A stretch of DNA of 6,485 nt from Actinomycetota bacterium. GTDB lineage: Bacteria > Actinomycetota > Thermoleophilia > Gaiellales > Gaiellaceae. The notes beneath the pieces were generated by a model. That model was not told where the DNA came from, did no database searches, and saw only the letters and a program-made list of their open reading frames with translations. Positions 1 through 6,321 of this stretch are shown here, one piece after another (positions within the stretch are counted from its first letter, which is position 1; the number at the start of each line of letters is the position of its first letter). Made by a program: the position numbers and the translations under genes. The stretch is taken from NCBI GenBank assembly GCA_005883235.1, contig VAYE01000273.1:1-6485 (forward strand). The letters are read 5' to 3'.

Positions 1-539
1 GCCCAGTAGCGCTGCAGGTCGGGCTCGTTCCAGAGCTCGAAGTAGGCGATCCGGCCGCGATAGCGGTGGGCGAACGCGCGCGCGAAGGCGGCGAAGTCGG
101 CGGCGGCCGGCGGCGAGGACTCGGTCTCCCCCGCCCAGGAGGGCGTGTAGGCGAGGACGGCGTGGATCTTGAGGCGGTACCTGCGGAGCGCGCGCACGAT
201 GTAGTCGGCGCGGCTCCAGTCGTACCGGCCGCGGGCCGGCTCGAGGAAGGCCCACGGAAAGTCGAGGCGCACGATCTTCGCGTGCAGGAGCGAGGTCAGC
301 CGCGTCTCCTTGTCGACGAAGACGGTGCCGTTCGCGACGCTCCGGCACTTGCCTGGGCGGCACCACCAGCCGTCCGGGTTCGGCCCCGTGTAGTCCCAGG
401 GACGGATCGCTGAGACGGCGTCGACGCCGCCGATGCGAATCGCGCGCGGCGGCTTCGTCGCAGTCGAACCGGGCCTGGCCGCTCCGGAGGCGAGGAACGC
501 GAGACCGACCACCAGGAGCAGCGCGCCGCGTTTCGACAC
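1..539 (-). CDS. Secreted glycoside hydrolase, clan-A-like (GH5/GH39 type), 3' part outside the window
   Basis: I translated this region by hand on the minus strand; 179 full codons are visible. A GTG at 539-537 opens a signal peptide (SKRGALLLVVGLAFLASGAA), so the product is probably exported. A TIM-barrel start follows: RLDFPWAFLEP (about residues 91-101) and RYDWS, then AVLAYTPSWAG (about 128-137), and ELWNEPD at about 168-174. The NEP motif with its Glu (E172) is the acid/base signature of clan GH-A enzymes such as GH5, GH39 and GH42. The second catalytic Glu would lie beyond position 1. An in-frame TAG lies upstream and GTG 539 is the only start that keeps the whole signal peptide. Family is seen in sequence; exact GH family and substrate (a plant or microbial polysaccharide) cannot be told from the fragment. 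It is divergent from radA and probably unrelated to it. Confidence 0.8.
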   Translation of the reverse strand, partial: MSKRGALLLVVGLAFLASGAARPGSTATKPPRAIRIGGVDAVSAIRPWDYTGPNPDGWWCRPGKCRSVANGTVFVDKETRLTSLLHAKIVRLDFPWAFLEPARGRYDWSRADYIVRALRRYRLKIHAVLAYTPSWAGETESSPPAAADFAAFARAFAHRYRGRIAYFELWNEPDLQRYW

Positions 540-595
540 CCAATCGAGACTACCCGGGCACAGCCTCGTCCAACCCCGCTTCTACACTCGCCGTC
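540..595. promoter_or_regulatory. Divergent promoter region, glycosidase / radA; possible leaderless starts both ways
   Basis: Only 56 bp separate the two divergent start codons. On the plus strand TACACT (583-588) ends 7 bases before the radA ATG. On the minus strand TAGTCT (552-547) ends 7 bases before the GTG of the glycosidase. Both fit the TANNNT -10 pattern at the distance expected if transcription starts on or next to the start codon, as is common for leaderless mRNAs in Actinobacteria. Neither gene has a convincing Shine-Dalgarno sequence, and I see no good -35 box for either. This is inference from position and weak motifs. Confidence 0.35.
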
Positions 596-1798
596 ATGGC
601 CAAGGTCGCCGTCCAGCACGCGTGCACGGAGTGCGGCTACGCCGCCGCGCGGTGGTTCGGCCGCTGCCCGGGCTGCGGCGCGTTCGGCACCCTCGTCGAG
701 GAGATCCCCCCGCCGGCGCACGGAGCGGCGCGCGAGACGCGGCCGATCCTGCGGCTCGTCGACGTCACGGCCGAAGAGGCCGAGCGGATCTCGACCGGCG
801 TTCCCGAGCTCGACCGCGTCCTCGGAGGCGGAATCGTGCCGGCCTCGCTCGTCCTCGTCGGCGGCGAGCCCGGCGTCGGCAAGTCGACGCTCCTGCTCAC
901 CGCGCTCGCGGCCGTCTCGCGCGGCGGACGCCGCGCGCTCCTCGTCCAGACGCTCTTCTCGTCCGAGCTCGGCTCGGCGCCGGGGTCGGTGGCGCAGGTC
1001 CGCGAGGCGGCCGGGCGGCTGCTGCGCGTCGCGAAGGAGACGGGAGTGGCAACCGTCCTCGTCGGGCACGTGACGAAGGACGGCGCCGTCGCTGGGCCGC
1101 GCGTCCTCGAGCATCTCGTCGACTGCGTGCTCCAGTTCGAGGGCGACCGCTACCACGCCCATCGCGTCCTGCGGGCAGTGAAGAACCGCTTCGGCTCGAC
1201 GAACGAGCTCGGCGTGTTCGAGATGACGGGGCAGGGGCTCACCGGCGTCCCGGACCCCTCCGAGGTCTTCGGCCGCACCGTCGGCGGCGAGCCGGGCGCC
1301 GCAGTCGCGTGCGCGCTCGAGGGGACGCGACCTCTGCTCCTCGAGATCCAGGCCCTCGTGACGCCCACCGACCTCGCCATGCCGAGGCGCGTGGCGACGG
1401 GCGTCGACCCGAAGCGGCTCGCCATGATCGTTGCCGTCCTGTCGCGCCACGCCCGCGTCGCGCTGGGCACGGCCGACGTCTTCGTGAACGTGGCCGGCGG
1501 CGTGCGCATCGACGAGCCCGGCGCCGATCTCGCGGTCGCGCTCGCGATCGCCTCGGCCGCGCGTGGCGCGCCGGTCCGTGAGCGGACGGCGGCCTTCGGG
1601 GAGATCGGCCTGACCGGACGGCTGCGGCCGGCGGCGCAGAGCGAGCGGCGCCTCGAGGAGTGTGGCAAGCTCGGCCTCGACGGAGTGGTCGCTCCGGCCG
1701 GCACGCCCGCTCGTGGCAAACTGCGCGTCGAGCAGGCGGAAACCCTGAAACAGGCGATCGGCGCGGGTCTCGATGCAGCGAGAGGAGAAGACAGCTAG
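596..1798 (+). CDS. radA: DNA repair protein RadA (Sms) with an internal in-frame deletion
   Basis: RadA is a RecA-like branch-migration ATPase that helps process recombination intermediates. The 400-residue product has the N-terminal C4 zinc finger (C10, C13, C24, C27), Walker A GEPGVGKST (90-98), the SAPGSVAQVRE and VGHVTKDG segments, the RadA signature KNRFG (196-200), and the Lon-like C-terminal domain (QALV, RRVATG, DVFVNVAGGV, FGEIGLTG). It is shorter than E. coli RadA (460). After RRALLV (112-117) the protein jumps straight to QTLFSSELGSAPGS, so about 50 residues are missing against the E. coli sequence as I recall it. These hold the conserved GEES segment and the Walker B region with its Asp (VIDS in E. 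coli). The frame is kept. As written the protein should be a poor or inactive ATPase, if the sequence is correct. It overlaps disA by 26 bp. In mycobacteria RadA is reported to bind DisA and lower its cyclase activity. Confidence 0.93.
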   Translation: MAKVAVQHACTECGYAAARWFGRCPGCGAFGTLVEEIPPPAHGAARETRPILRLVDVTAEEAERISTGVPELDRVLGGGIVPASLVLVGGEPGVGKSTLLLTALAAVSRGGRRALLVQTLFSSELGSAPGSVAQVREAAGRLLRVAKETGVATVLVGHVTKDGAVAGPRVLEHLVDCVLQFEGDRYHAHRVLRAVKNRFGSTNELGVFEMTGQGLTGVPDPSEVFGRTVGGEPGAAVACALEGTRPLLLEIQALVTPTDLAMPRRVATGVDPKRLAMIVAVLSRHARVALGTADVFVNVAGGVRIDEPGADLAVALAIASAARGAPVRERTAAFGEIGLTGRLRPAAQSERRLEECGKLGLDGVVAPAGTPARGKLRVEQAETLKQAIGAGLDAARGEDS

Positions 1799-2927
1799 GC
1801 GGGACGAGCGGGGCGCTTCGCCGCTCGGCTTCACGCGCACTCCGTCCGAGGACGATCCGCGCCGCGATCCCGAGCTGCTCGCGGCGATCAAGCGCGTCGC
1901 CCCCGGTACGGACCTGCGCCAGGGGATCGACGACATCATCCGCTCGCGCGAGGGCGCCCTGATCGTCGTCGGCGAGCCCACCGAGCTCGCCTTCCTCTTC
2001 TCCGGCGGGATCTCGCTCGACCAGCCGTTCACCCCGCAGCTCCTCTACGAGCTGGCCAAGATGGACGGCGCGATCATCGTCAACTCGGACCTGACGCGAC
2101 TCGCCGTCGCGAACGTCCAGCTGATGCCCGACCGGAAGATCGCCTCGTCCGAGACCGGCACGAGACACCGGACCGCGGAGCGCGTCGCGAAGCAGACGAA
2201 CGCGCTCGTGATCTCGATCTCCCAGCAGCGCTCGACGATCTCCGTCTTCGTGGGTCACGCCCGCTACCAGCTCGACCAGATCGCCGACGTGTTGGCGAAG
2301 ACGAACCAGGCGCTGGCGACGCTCGACACCTACCGGCAGCGGCTCGAGCAGGTGGTGACGCGGCTGACCGCGCTCGAGTTCCAGAACGCCGTCGTGCTCG
2401 ACGACGTCCTCGTCGTGCTGCAGCGCGCCGAGATGAACACGCGGATGGCTGAGGAGATCGAGCGGGACTGCGTCGAGCTCGGGACGGAGGGGCGGCTGAT
2501 CCGCATGCAGCTCGAGGAGCTCGTCGGCCACGTGCCGCGCGAGAAGGCCGCCGTGATCGCCGACTACCACGCCGAGGGTGGCGCCGAGCGGGCCCGCGAG
2601 GGACTCGACGCCCTGGCCGGGCTTCCCTACCAGGATCTGCTCGAGTTCGAGCTCCTCGCGGTCATCGGCTACCCGGCGACGGTGAACCCGCTCGACCACT
2701 CGGTGTCGCCGCGCGGCTACCGCGTGCTCTCGCACATCCCACGGCTCCCCGACGGCGTGGTCAGGCGCGTCGTGACGAAGATGGACGGGCTCGACTCGAT
2801 CGTGCGCGCCTCGCAGCGGGACCTGGAAGGAGTCGACGGCGTCGGCGCGGTCCGAGCCCGGGAGATCCGCGAGGGCCTGCGCCGCCTCCAGGAGCACAAC
2901 CTCGTCGACAGGTATCTCCGGATCTGA
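1773..2927 (+). CDS. disA: DNA integrity scanning diadenylate cyclase DisA
   Basis: DisA makes cyclic di-AMP from two ATP and scans DNA for branched structures, linking DNA integrity to signalling. The 384-residue product is full length (B. subtilis about 360). The DAC domain spans about residues 30-150, with ELAKMDGAIIV giving the DGA motif (D98-A100) and TRHRTAERVAKQT giving the RHR motif (131-133); all catalytic landmarks are present. A helical linker (about 170-290) follows, then a C-terminal helix-hairpin-helix DNA-binding domain (VDGVGAVRAREI, about 354-365). ATG 1773 lies inside the 3' end of radA. There is no other ATG, GTG or TTG in frame before the DAC domain, so this start is forced, although it has no good Shine-Dalgarno sequence; translation is probably coupled to radA. 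The radA-disA pair is a conserved actinobacterial arrangement. The N-terminus is about 20 residues longer than in B. subtilis and charged. Confidence 0.97.
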   Translation: MQREEKTARRDERGASPLGFTRTPSEDDPRRDPELLAAIKRVAPGTDLRQGIDDIIRSREGALIVVGEPTELAFLFSGGISLDQPFTPQLLYELAKMDGAIIVNSDLTRLAVANVQLMPDRKIASSETGTRHRTAERVAKQTNALVISISQQRSTISVFVGHARYQLDQIADVLAKTNQALATLDTYRQRLEQVVTRLTALEFQNAVVLDDVLVVLQRAEMNTRMAEEIERDCVELGTEGRLIRMQLEELVGHVPREKAAVIADYHAEGGAERAREGLDALAGLPYQDLLEFELLAVIGYPATVNPLDHSVSPRGYRVLSHIPRLPDGVVRRVVTKMDGLDSIVRASQRDLEGVDGVGAVRAREIREGLRRLQEHNLVDRYLRI

Positions 2928-2940
2928 AGTCCGACCCCGG

Positions 2941-2997
2941 ATTTTCCAGGGACTTTCCCTCTTAGAGGCGAGAAATGCCTGGAAAGTTGGCGTTTTT
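2941..2997 (+). terminator. Possible disA terminator / inverted repeat with T-run
   Basis: Starting 13 bases after the disA stop, TTTCCAGG (2943-2950) pairs perfectly with CCTGGAAA (2978-2985). The 27-base loop contains a small nested hairpin, CCTC-TTA-GAGG (2958-2968). A second stem is possible and excludes the first: ACTTTCC (2952-2958) with GGAAAGT (2981-2987). A run of five T follows at 2993-2997. The loop is long, the main stem is only moderately GC-rich, and there is a gap of about 7 bases before the T-run, so this is a mediocre intrinsic terminator. Because it abuts the carD -35 box it could instead be an operator. Confidence 0.35.
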
Positions 2998-3016
2998 ACA
3001 CGATCTTCGCTATACT
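2987..3016 (+). promoter_or_regulatory. Sigma-70-type promoter for carD
   Basis: A -35 box TTGGCG (2987-2992, four of six consensus bases) and a -10 box TATACT (3011-3016, five of six) are separated by 18 bases. Transcription would begin near 3023, giving a 5'UTR of about 70 bases before the TTG start of carD. It is the best promoter in the window and lies in its most AT-rich stretch. It probably drives carD, ispD and the genes after them as one unit, since the gap between carD and ispD is only 14 bases. Confidence 0.65.
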
Positions 3017-3026
3017 GGCCCGATTC

Positions 3027-3054
3027 CGCCGGCGGTCGCTGCGACCCGCCGGCG
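3027..3054 (+). promoter_or_regulatory. GC-rich hairpin in the carD 5'UTR
   Basis: CGCCGGCGG (3027-3035, with the first base C) pairs with the complementary arm at 3046-3054 over nine base pairs. The stem continues after a single bulged C (3045) with three more pairs and a three-base loop (3039-3041). It begins only a few bases after the predicted transcription start and ends about 38 bases before the TTG start codon, so it does not cover the ribosome binding site. No T-run follows, which argues against a terminator. It could stabilise the mRNA 5' end or affect early elongation; that role is inference. Confidence 0.4.
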
Positions 3055-3092
3055 CCTTCGTGAATGAACACCGTCGATCCTGGGGAGGCGGC

Positions 3093-3620
3093 TTGTACAA
3101 GGTCGGTGACAAGGTGGTGTACCCGCACCACGGGGCAGGCACGGTCGTCAAGCGCGAGCAGCGTGAAGTGCTCGGCCAGAAGCGCGAATACCTGACGATC
3201 AAGATCCTGCACAACGAGATGACCGTCAACGTGCCATCCGAAAATGCGGAGAAGGTTGGCCTGCGAAAGGTGATCGACGAGGACATGGTGGCGGTCGTCC
3301 TGAAGGCGCTCACCGGCGGCGGCACCCAGATGCCGAAGAACTGGAACCGGCGGTTCAAGCACAACCGCGACAAGATGAAGACGGGCGACATCCTCGAGCT
3401 GGCCGAGGTGGTTCGAAACCTCTCGCTCCGCGACCACGAGAAGGGTCTGTCGACGGGCGAGAAGCAGATGTTCGTGAAGGCCAAGAAGATCCTCGCGAGC
3501 GAGCTCATGTACGCCAAGGCGATGGACGAGGACGAGGCCGGCGCCTGGCTCGACGACGTGCTCGCGGACGTCGGCTCCAACGGCAAGAAGACCAAGGCAA
3601 AAGCCGGCGCCACGGCCTAA
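3093..3620 (+). CDS. carD: CarD family RNA polymerase-binding transcription regulator
   Basis: CarD binds the RNA polymerase beta subunit and stabilises open complexes at many promoters, including those of rRNA; it is essential in mycobacteria. The product (175 residues from TTG 3093) opens with YKVGDKVVYPHHGAGTV, the Tudor-like RNAP-interaction domain. It continues with EYLTIKI and MTVNVPSENAEKVGLR, then a helical C-terminal DNA-binding domain with NWNRRFKHN, LAEVVRNLSLRD, KGLSTGEKQMFVKAKKIL and a W near LDDVLADV. It ends in a Lys/Ala-rich tail (KKTKAKAGATA). I chose TTG 3093 because GGGGAGG (3082-3088) lies just upstream and the N-terminus then matches M. tuberculosis CarD (MIFKVGDTVVYPHHG). 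A GTG at 3060 would add 11 residues without a good Shine-Dalgarno sequence. It is followed by ispD after 14 bases, as in mycobacteria. Confidence 0.95.
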   Translation: MYKVGDKVVYPHHGAGTVVKREQREVLGQKREYLTIKILHNEMTVNVPSENAEKVGLRKVIDEDMVAVVLKALTGGGTQMPKNWNRRFKHNRDKMKTGDILELAEVVRNLSLRDHEKGLSTGEKQMFVKAKKILASELMYAKAMDEDEAGAWLDDVLADVGSNGKKTKAKAGATA

Positions 3621-3634
3621 GCGACGGGCGCCGC

Positions 3635-4228
3635 TTGAGCGTATGGGCGATCGTCGCGGCCGGGGGACGCGGCGACCGGCTCGGCGTGGACCGGCCGAAG
3701 GCCTTCGCGGCGCTCCGCGGGCGGCCGCTCCTGGCGGAGAGCCTCGAGCGGCTTGACCGCTCGGACTGGGTCGAGGCGATCGTGGTCGCCGCGCCCGAGG
3801 GCTGGGAAGAGCCGGCGGTGCTCCTCGCGGAGGAGCTCGGTTGCGGCAAGGTCTCGGCCTGCGTCACCGGCGGCCCGACCCGGGCCGAGTCGGTCACGCT
3901 CGCGCTCGCCGAGGTTCCCGAGGACGCGGCCGTCACGATCGTCCACGACGCCGCCCGCCCGCTCCTCACGGACGAGGTCCTGGGGCGGGTGCTGGAGCCT
4001 CTTGGAGACGGCTGGGACGGGGCGGTTCCGGGCTTGCCTGTGGCGGACACGGTGAAGCGCGTCCGCGGAGACGCGGTCGTCGAGACGGTCTCGCGTGACG
4101 ATCTCGTCGCGGTGCAGACGCCGCAGGCCTTCGTGGCCTCCGTGCTGCGGCAAGCCTCGGCCGGCGACGTCGCCGGCGCGAGCGACTGCGCTGCGCTCGT
4201 CGAGCGGGCCGGCGGGCGGATCAAGGTA
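3635..4228 (+). CDS. ispD: 2-C-methyl-D-erythritol 4-phosphate cytidylyltransferase, C-terminus and stop missing
   Basis: IspD transfers CMP from CTP to MEP in the non-mevalonate isoprenoid pathway. From TTG 3635 (14 bases after carD) the protein shows the nucleotide-binding loop IVAAGGRGDRLG (6-17) with RPKAF (20-24), then VTGGPTRAESV (78-87), HDAARPLL (104-111), ADTVKR (137-142) and QTPQAF (161-166). SDCAALVERAGGRIKV (183-198) is the last stretch that matches the family. E. coli IspD is 236 residues; the missing end should hold the NIKVT-like segment with its conserved Lys. After about 4228 the frame reads a Ser/Arg-rich filler, because the DNA now encodes a HAD phosphatase in another frame. 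No stop occurs until the end of ispF at 5221. The enzyme as written is probably impaired, or the sequence has a misassembly. Confidence 0.85.
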
Positions 4229-4230
4229 GG

Positions 4231-4749
4231 CTCGGTGTCACGCCGCACGTCGTCTGGGCCGCGCTCGGGGCGACGATCGCGCGGGGCGAGCACCACCAGC
4301 GGGTCTTCGATCTGCTCGGCGGCGAGCCGGCCGAGGACGCCGTCTACTCGGCCGACGACTTCTATCCAGACGCGATCCCCTGTCTCGAGCGACTGCGTGA
4401 CGGGGGCTACTTCGTCGGCGTGGCCGGCAACCAGAGCGCGCGCCTCGAGGAGTGGGCGCGCGAGCGGCGGCTCCCTGTCGACCTGGTCGCCTCGTCGGCG
4501 AGCTGGGGCGTCGAGAAGCCGGCGCCGGAGTTCTTCGCGCGGCTCGTCGCGGAGGCCGGGGTCGAGGCGCCGGAGGTCGCGTACGTCGGCGATCGCGTCG
4601 ACAACGACGTGGCGCCCGCGCGCGCGGCAGGCCTGCTCGCCGTCCATCTCCGCCGAGGCCCCTGGGCCTACCTCCAGGACGGCGCCGCAGCCGCACACGT
4701 GCGGATCCAGTCGCTCGACGAGCTCCCGGAGGCGCTCCTGCATGGCTGA
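4231..4749 (+). pseudogene. HAD superfamily phosphatase-like gene, 5' end missing
   Basis: In this frame 172 codons read as the C-terminal four-fifths of a HAD subfamily IA hydrolase (phosphoglycolate-phosphatase-like). Visible are a cap-like helical part (VVWAALGATIARGEHHQRVF), FVGVAGNQSA as motif II, EKPAPEFF with the motif III Lys, and AYVGDRVDNDV as motif IV, followed by AARAAGLLAVHLRRGPWA-like sequence. The N-terminal motif I (DxDGT-type) with the nucleophile Asp is absent. The frame is open back to a stop at 4096-4098, but those upstream codons are out-of-frame ispD and contain no ATG, GTG or TTG. The first possible start is GTG 4420, in the middle of the fold. The gene's first 35-40 codons were probably lost with the ispD end. 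Its 3' end overlaps ispF by 8 bp. Substrate unknown; as written it should be inactive. Confidence 0.8.
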
Positions 4750-5217
4750 CTACCGGGTCGGCCTCGGGGTCGACGCCCACGCCTTCGCCGAGGGCGTCCC
4801 GCTCGTCCTGGGCGGAGTCGAGATCCCCTCCTCGCAGGGCCTCGCCGGCCACTCGGACGGAGACGTCCTCGCCCACGCGCTGATCGACGCTCTGCTCGGC
4901 GCCGCCGGGCTCGACGACATCGGCGCCATGTTCCCCCCCGGCGACCCGGAGCTGCTCGGCGTCTCCTCGCTGAAGCTGCTGCGCGAGGCATACGCGCGCG
5001 TGCGCGCGGAAGGCTGGCAGCTCGCGAACGCAGACGTCGTCCTGATCGGGAACGAGCCGCGAATCGCACCGCTTCGAGCCGAGATGCAGGCGGCGCTCTC
5101 GTCGAGCCTGGACGGCGACGGGCTCGTGACCGTCCGCGCGACGACGACGGACGGTCTCGGTTTCACCGGCCGCGGCGAGGGCCTGGCGGCGCAGGCGGTC
5201 GCGCTCCTGCGGCCGCG

Positions 5218-5221
<4 letters not shown>
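4742..5221 (+). CDS. ispF: 2-C-methyl-D-erythritol 2,4-cyclodiphosphate synthase
   Basis: IspF cyclises CDP-ME 2-phosphate to MEcPP, releasing CMP, two steps after IspD in the MEP pathway; it is a zinc-dependent trimer. The 159-residue product equals E. coli IspF in length. Zinc ligands D11 and H13 (VGLGVDAHAF) and H45 (VLAHALIDALLGA) are present, as are AGHSDGD (36-41), DIGAMFPPGDP (59-69) and the signature ATTTDGLGFTGRGEGLA (133-149). ATG 4742 has a strong GGAGG Shine-Dalgarno sequence (4728-4732) with a 9-base spacer, inside the end of the HAD gene. ispF can therefore be translated on its own despite the open ispD frame running into it. Its stop shares a CTAG palindrome with the convergent mutY stop. 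The gene looks intact. Confidence 0.96.
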
Positions 5222-5934
<713 letters not shown>

Positions 5935-5937
5935 GAG

Positions 5938-6267
5938 CTAGCGGCGAACCGGACCGTAGGACCGGATCAGCGCACCTGCCCGCGTGCCGCACGCCGCCGC
6001 CCACGCCTGGTTCTGGCTCGCGTGGCCGCGGGCGCAGTACCAGCCTTGCGGGGACACGTTCTTCCGCATGAAGTAGCCGAGCACGCGGCGGGCGGTCCGG
6101 CAGGAGATGCCGCCCTTGACGATCCGGACTCGGTAGACGAGCGGCTTCGCCACGCCGTATTCCTGGACGGATACGGTGCCGCAGCGGACGACGGCCCCTG
6201 CCTCAGGGGCGATGCCGACGACCGTCAAGGCGGCGACGAGCGCCGCTAGGACGATGACGAGCCGCAT
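5938..6267 (-). CDS. Small secreted four-cysteine protein, unknown function
   Basis: This 109-residue protein begins with a signal peptide (RLVIVLAALVAALTVVGIA), with likely cleavage after PEAGA at residue 25. The mature part is about 84 residues, basic, with four cysteines (C29, C56, C78, C93) that could form two disulfides. Short blocks VRIVKGGISCRTARRVLGYF, GWYCARGHA and AAACGTRAGALIRSYG resemble small secreted proteins I associate with soil Actinobacteria, but I cannot name a domain. ATG 6267 is preceded by TATACA at 6279-6274, exactly where a -10 box for a leaderless mRNA would lie. It is directly upstream of mutY on the same strand, 3 bases between stop and start. The link is probably transcriptional convenience rather than a shared function. 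Confidence 0.7.
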   Translation of the reverse strand: MRLVIVLAALVAALTVVGIAPEAGAVVRCGTVSVQEYGVAKPLVYRVRIVKGGISCRTARRVLGYFMRKNVSPQGWYCARGHASQNQAWAAACGTRAGALIRSYGPVRR

Positions 6268-6321
6268 GGGCGTTGTATAGCGCCTCCGAGGGACGGCGGT
6301 ACATTCTGAGAGCGAGCCGAG
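6268..6321. promoter_or_regulatory. Divergent promoter region, secreted protein / right-edge gene
   Basis: The 54-bp gap between divergent starts holds TATACA on the minus strand (6279-6274), six bases from the ATG at 6267, consistent with a leaderless transcript. On the plus strand TACATT (6300-6305) lies 16 bases before the ATG at 6322 and could be the -10 box of the right-edge gene, followed by a purine-rich leader (GAGAGCGAGCCGAG). No convincing -35 box is seen in either direction. The assignments are inference from short motifs. Confidence 0.35.

Noticed and set aside
66..413. Plus-strand open frame of 115 codons at the left edge
   Set aside because: The opposite strand carries the glycosidase with signal peptide and WNEPD motif; this frame is Gly/Arg/Val filler.
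1781..1789. GAGGAGAAG as the Shine-Dalgarno sequence for disA
   Set aside because: It lies after the only usable start (ATG 1773), and no ATG, GTG or TTG in the disA frame follows at a suitable distance before the DAC domain.
296..2032. Long minus-strand open frame (578 codons) opposite radA and the glycosidase start
   Set aside because: Shadow frame of radA; low-complexity Arg/Gly/Asp-rich product without recognisable motifs, and it overlaps the real minus-strand glycosidase in another frame.
3060..3092. GTG 3060 as the carD start
   Set aside because: It adds 11 residues absent from known CarD proteins and has no Shine-Dalgarno sequence, whereas TTG 3093 has GGGGAGG just upstream and matches the family N-terminus.
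2928..3092. Small RNA or riboswitch between disA and carD
   Set aside because: Only simple inverted repeats and one hairpin are visible; no recognisable riboswitch core such as a c-di-AMP (ydaO) fold, and the space is taken by a promoter.
1239..3437. Very long minus-strand open frame (732 codons) opposite radA, disA and carD
   Set aside because: It lies antisense to three genes with clear family motifs. Long open mirrors are expected in GC-rich DNA, and its translation is rich in Arg, Asp, Glu and His repeats with no domain.
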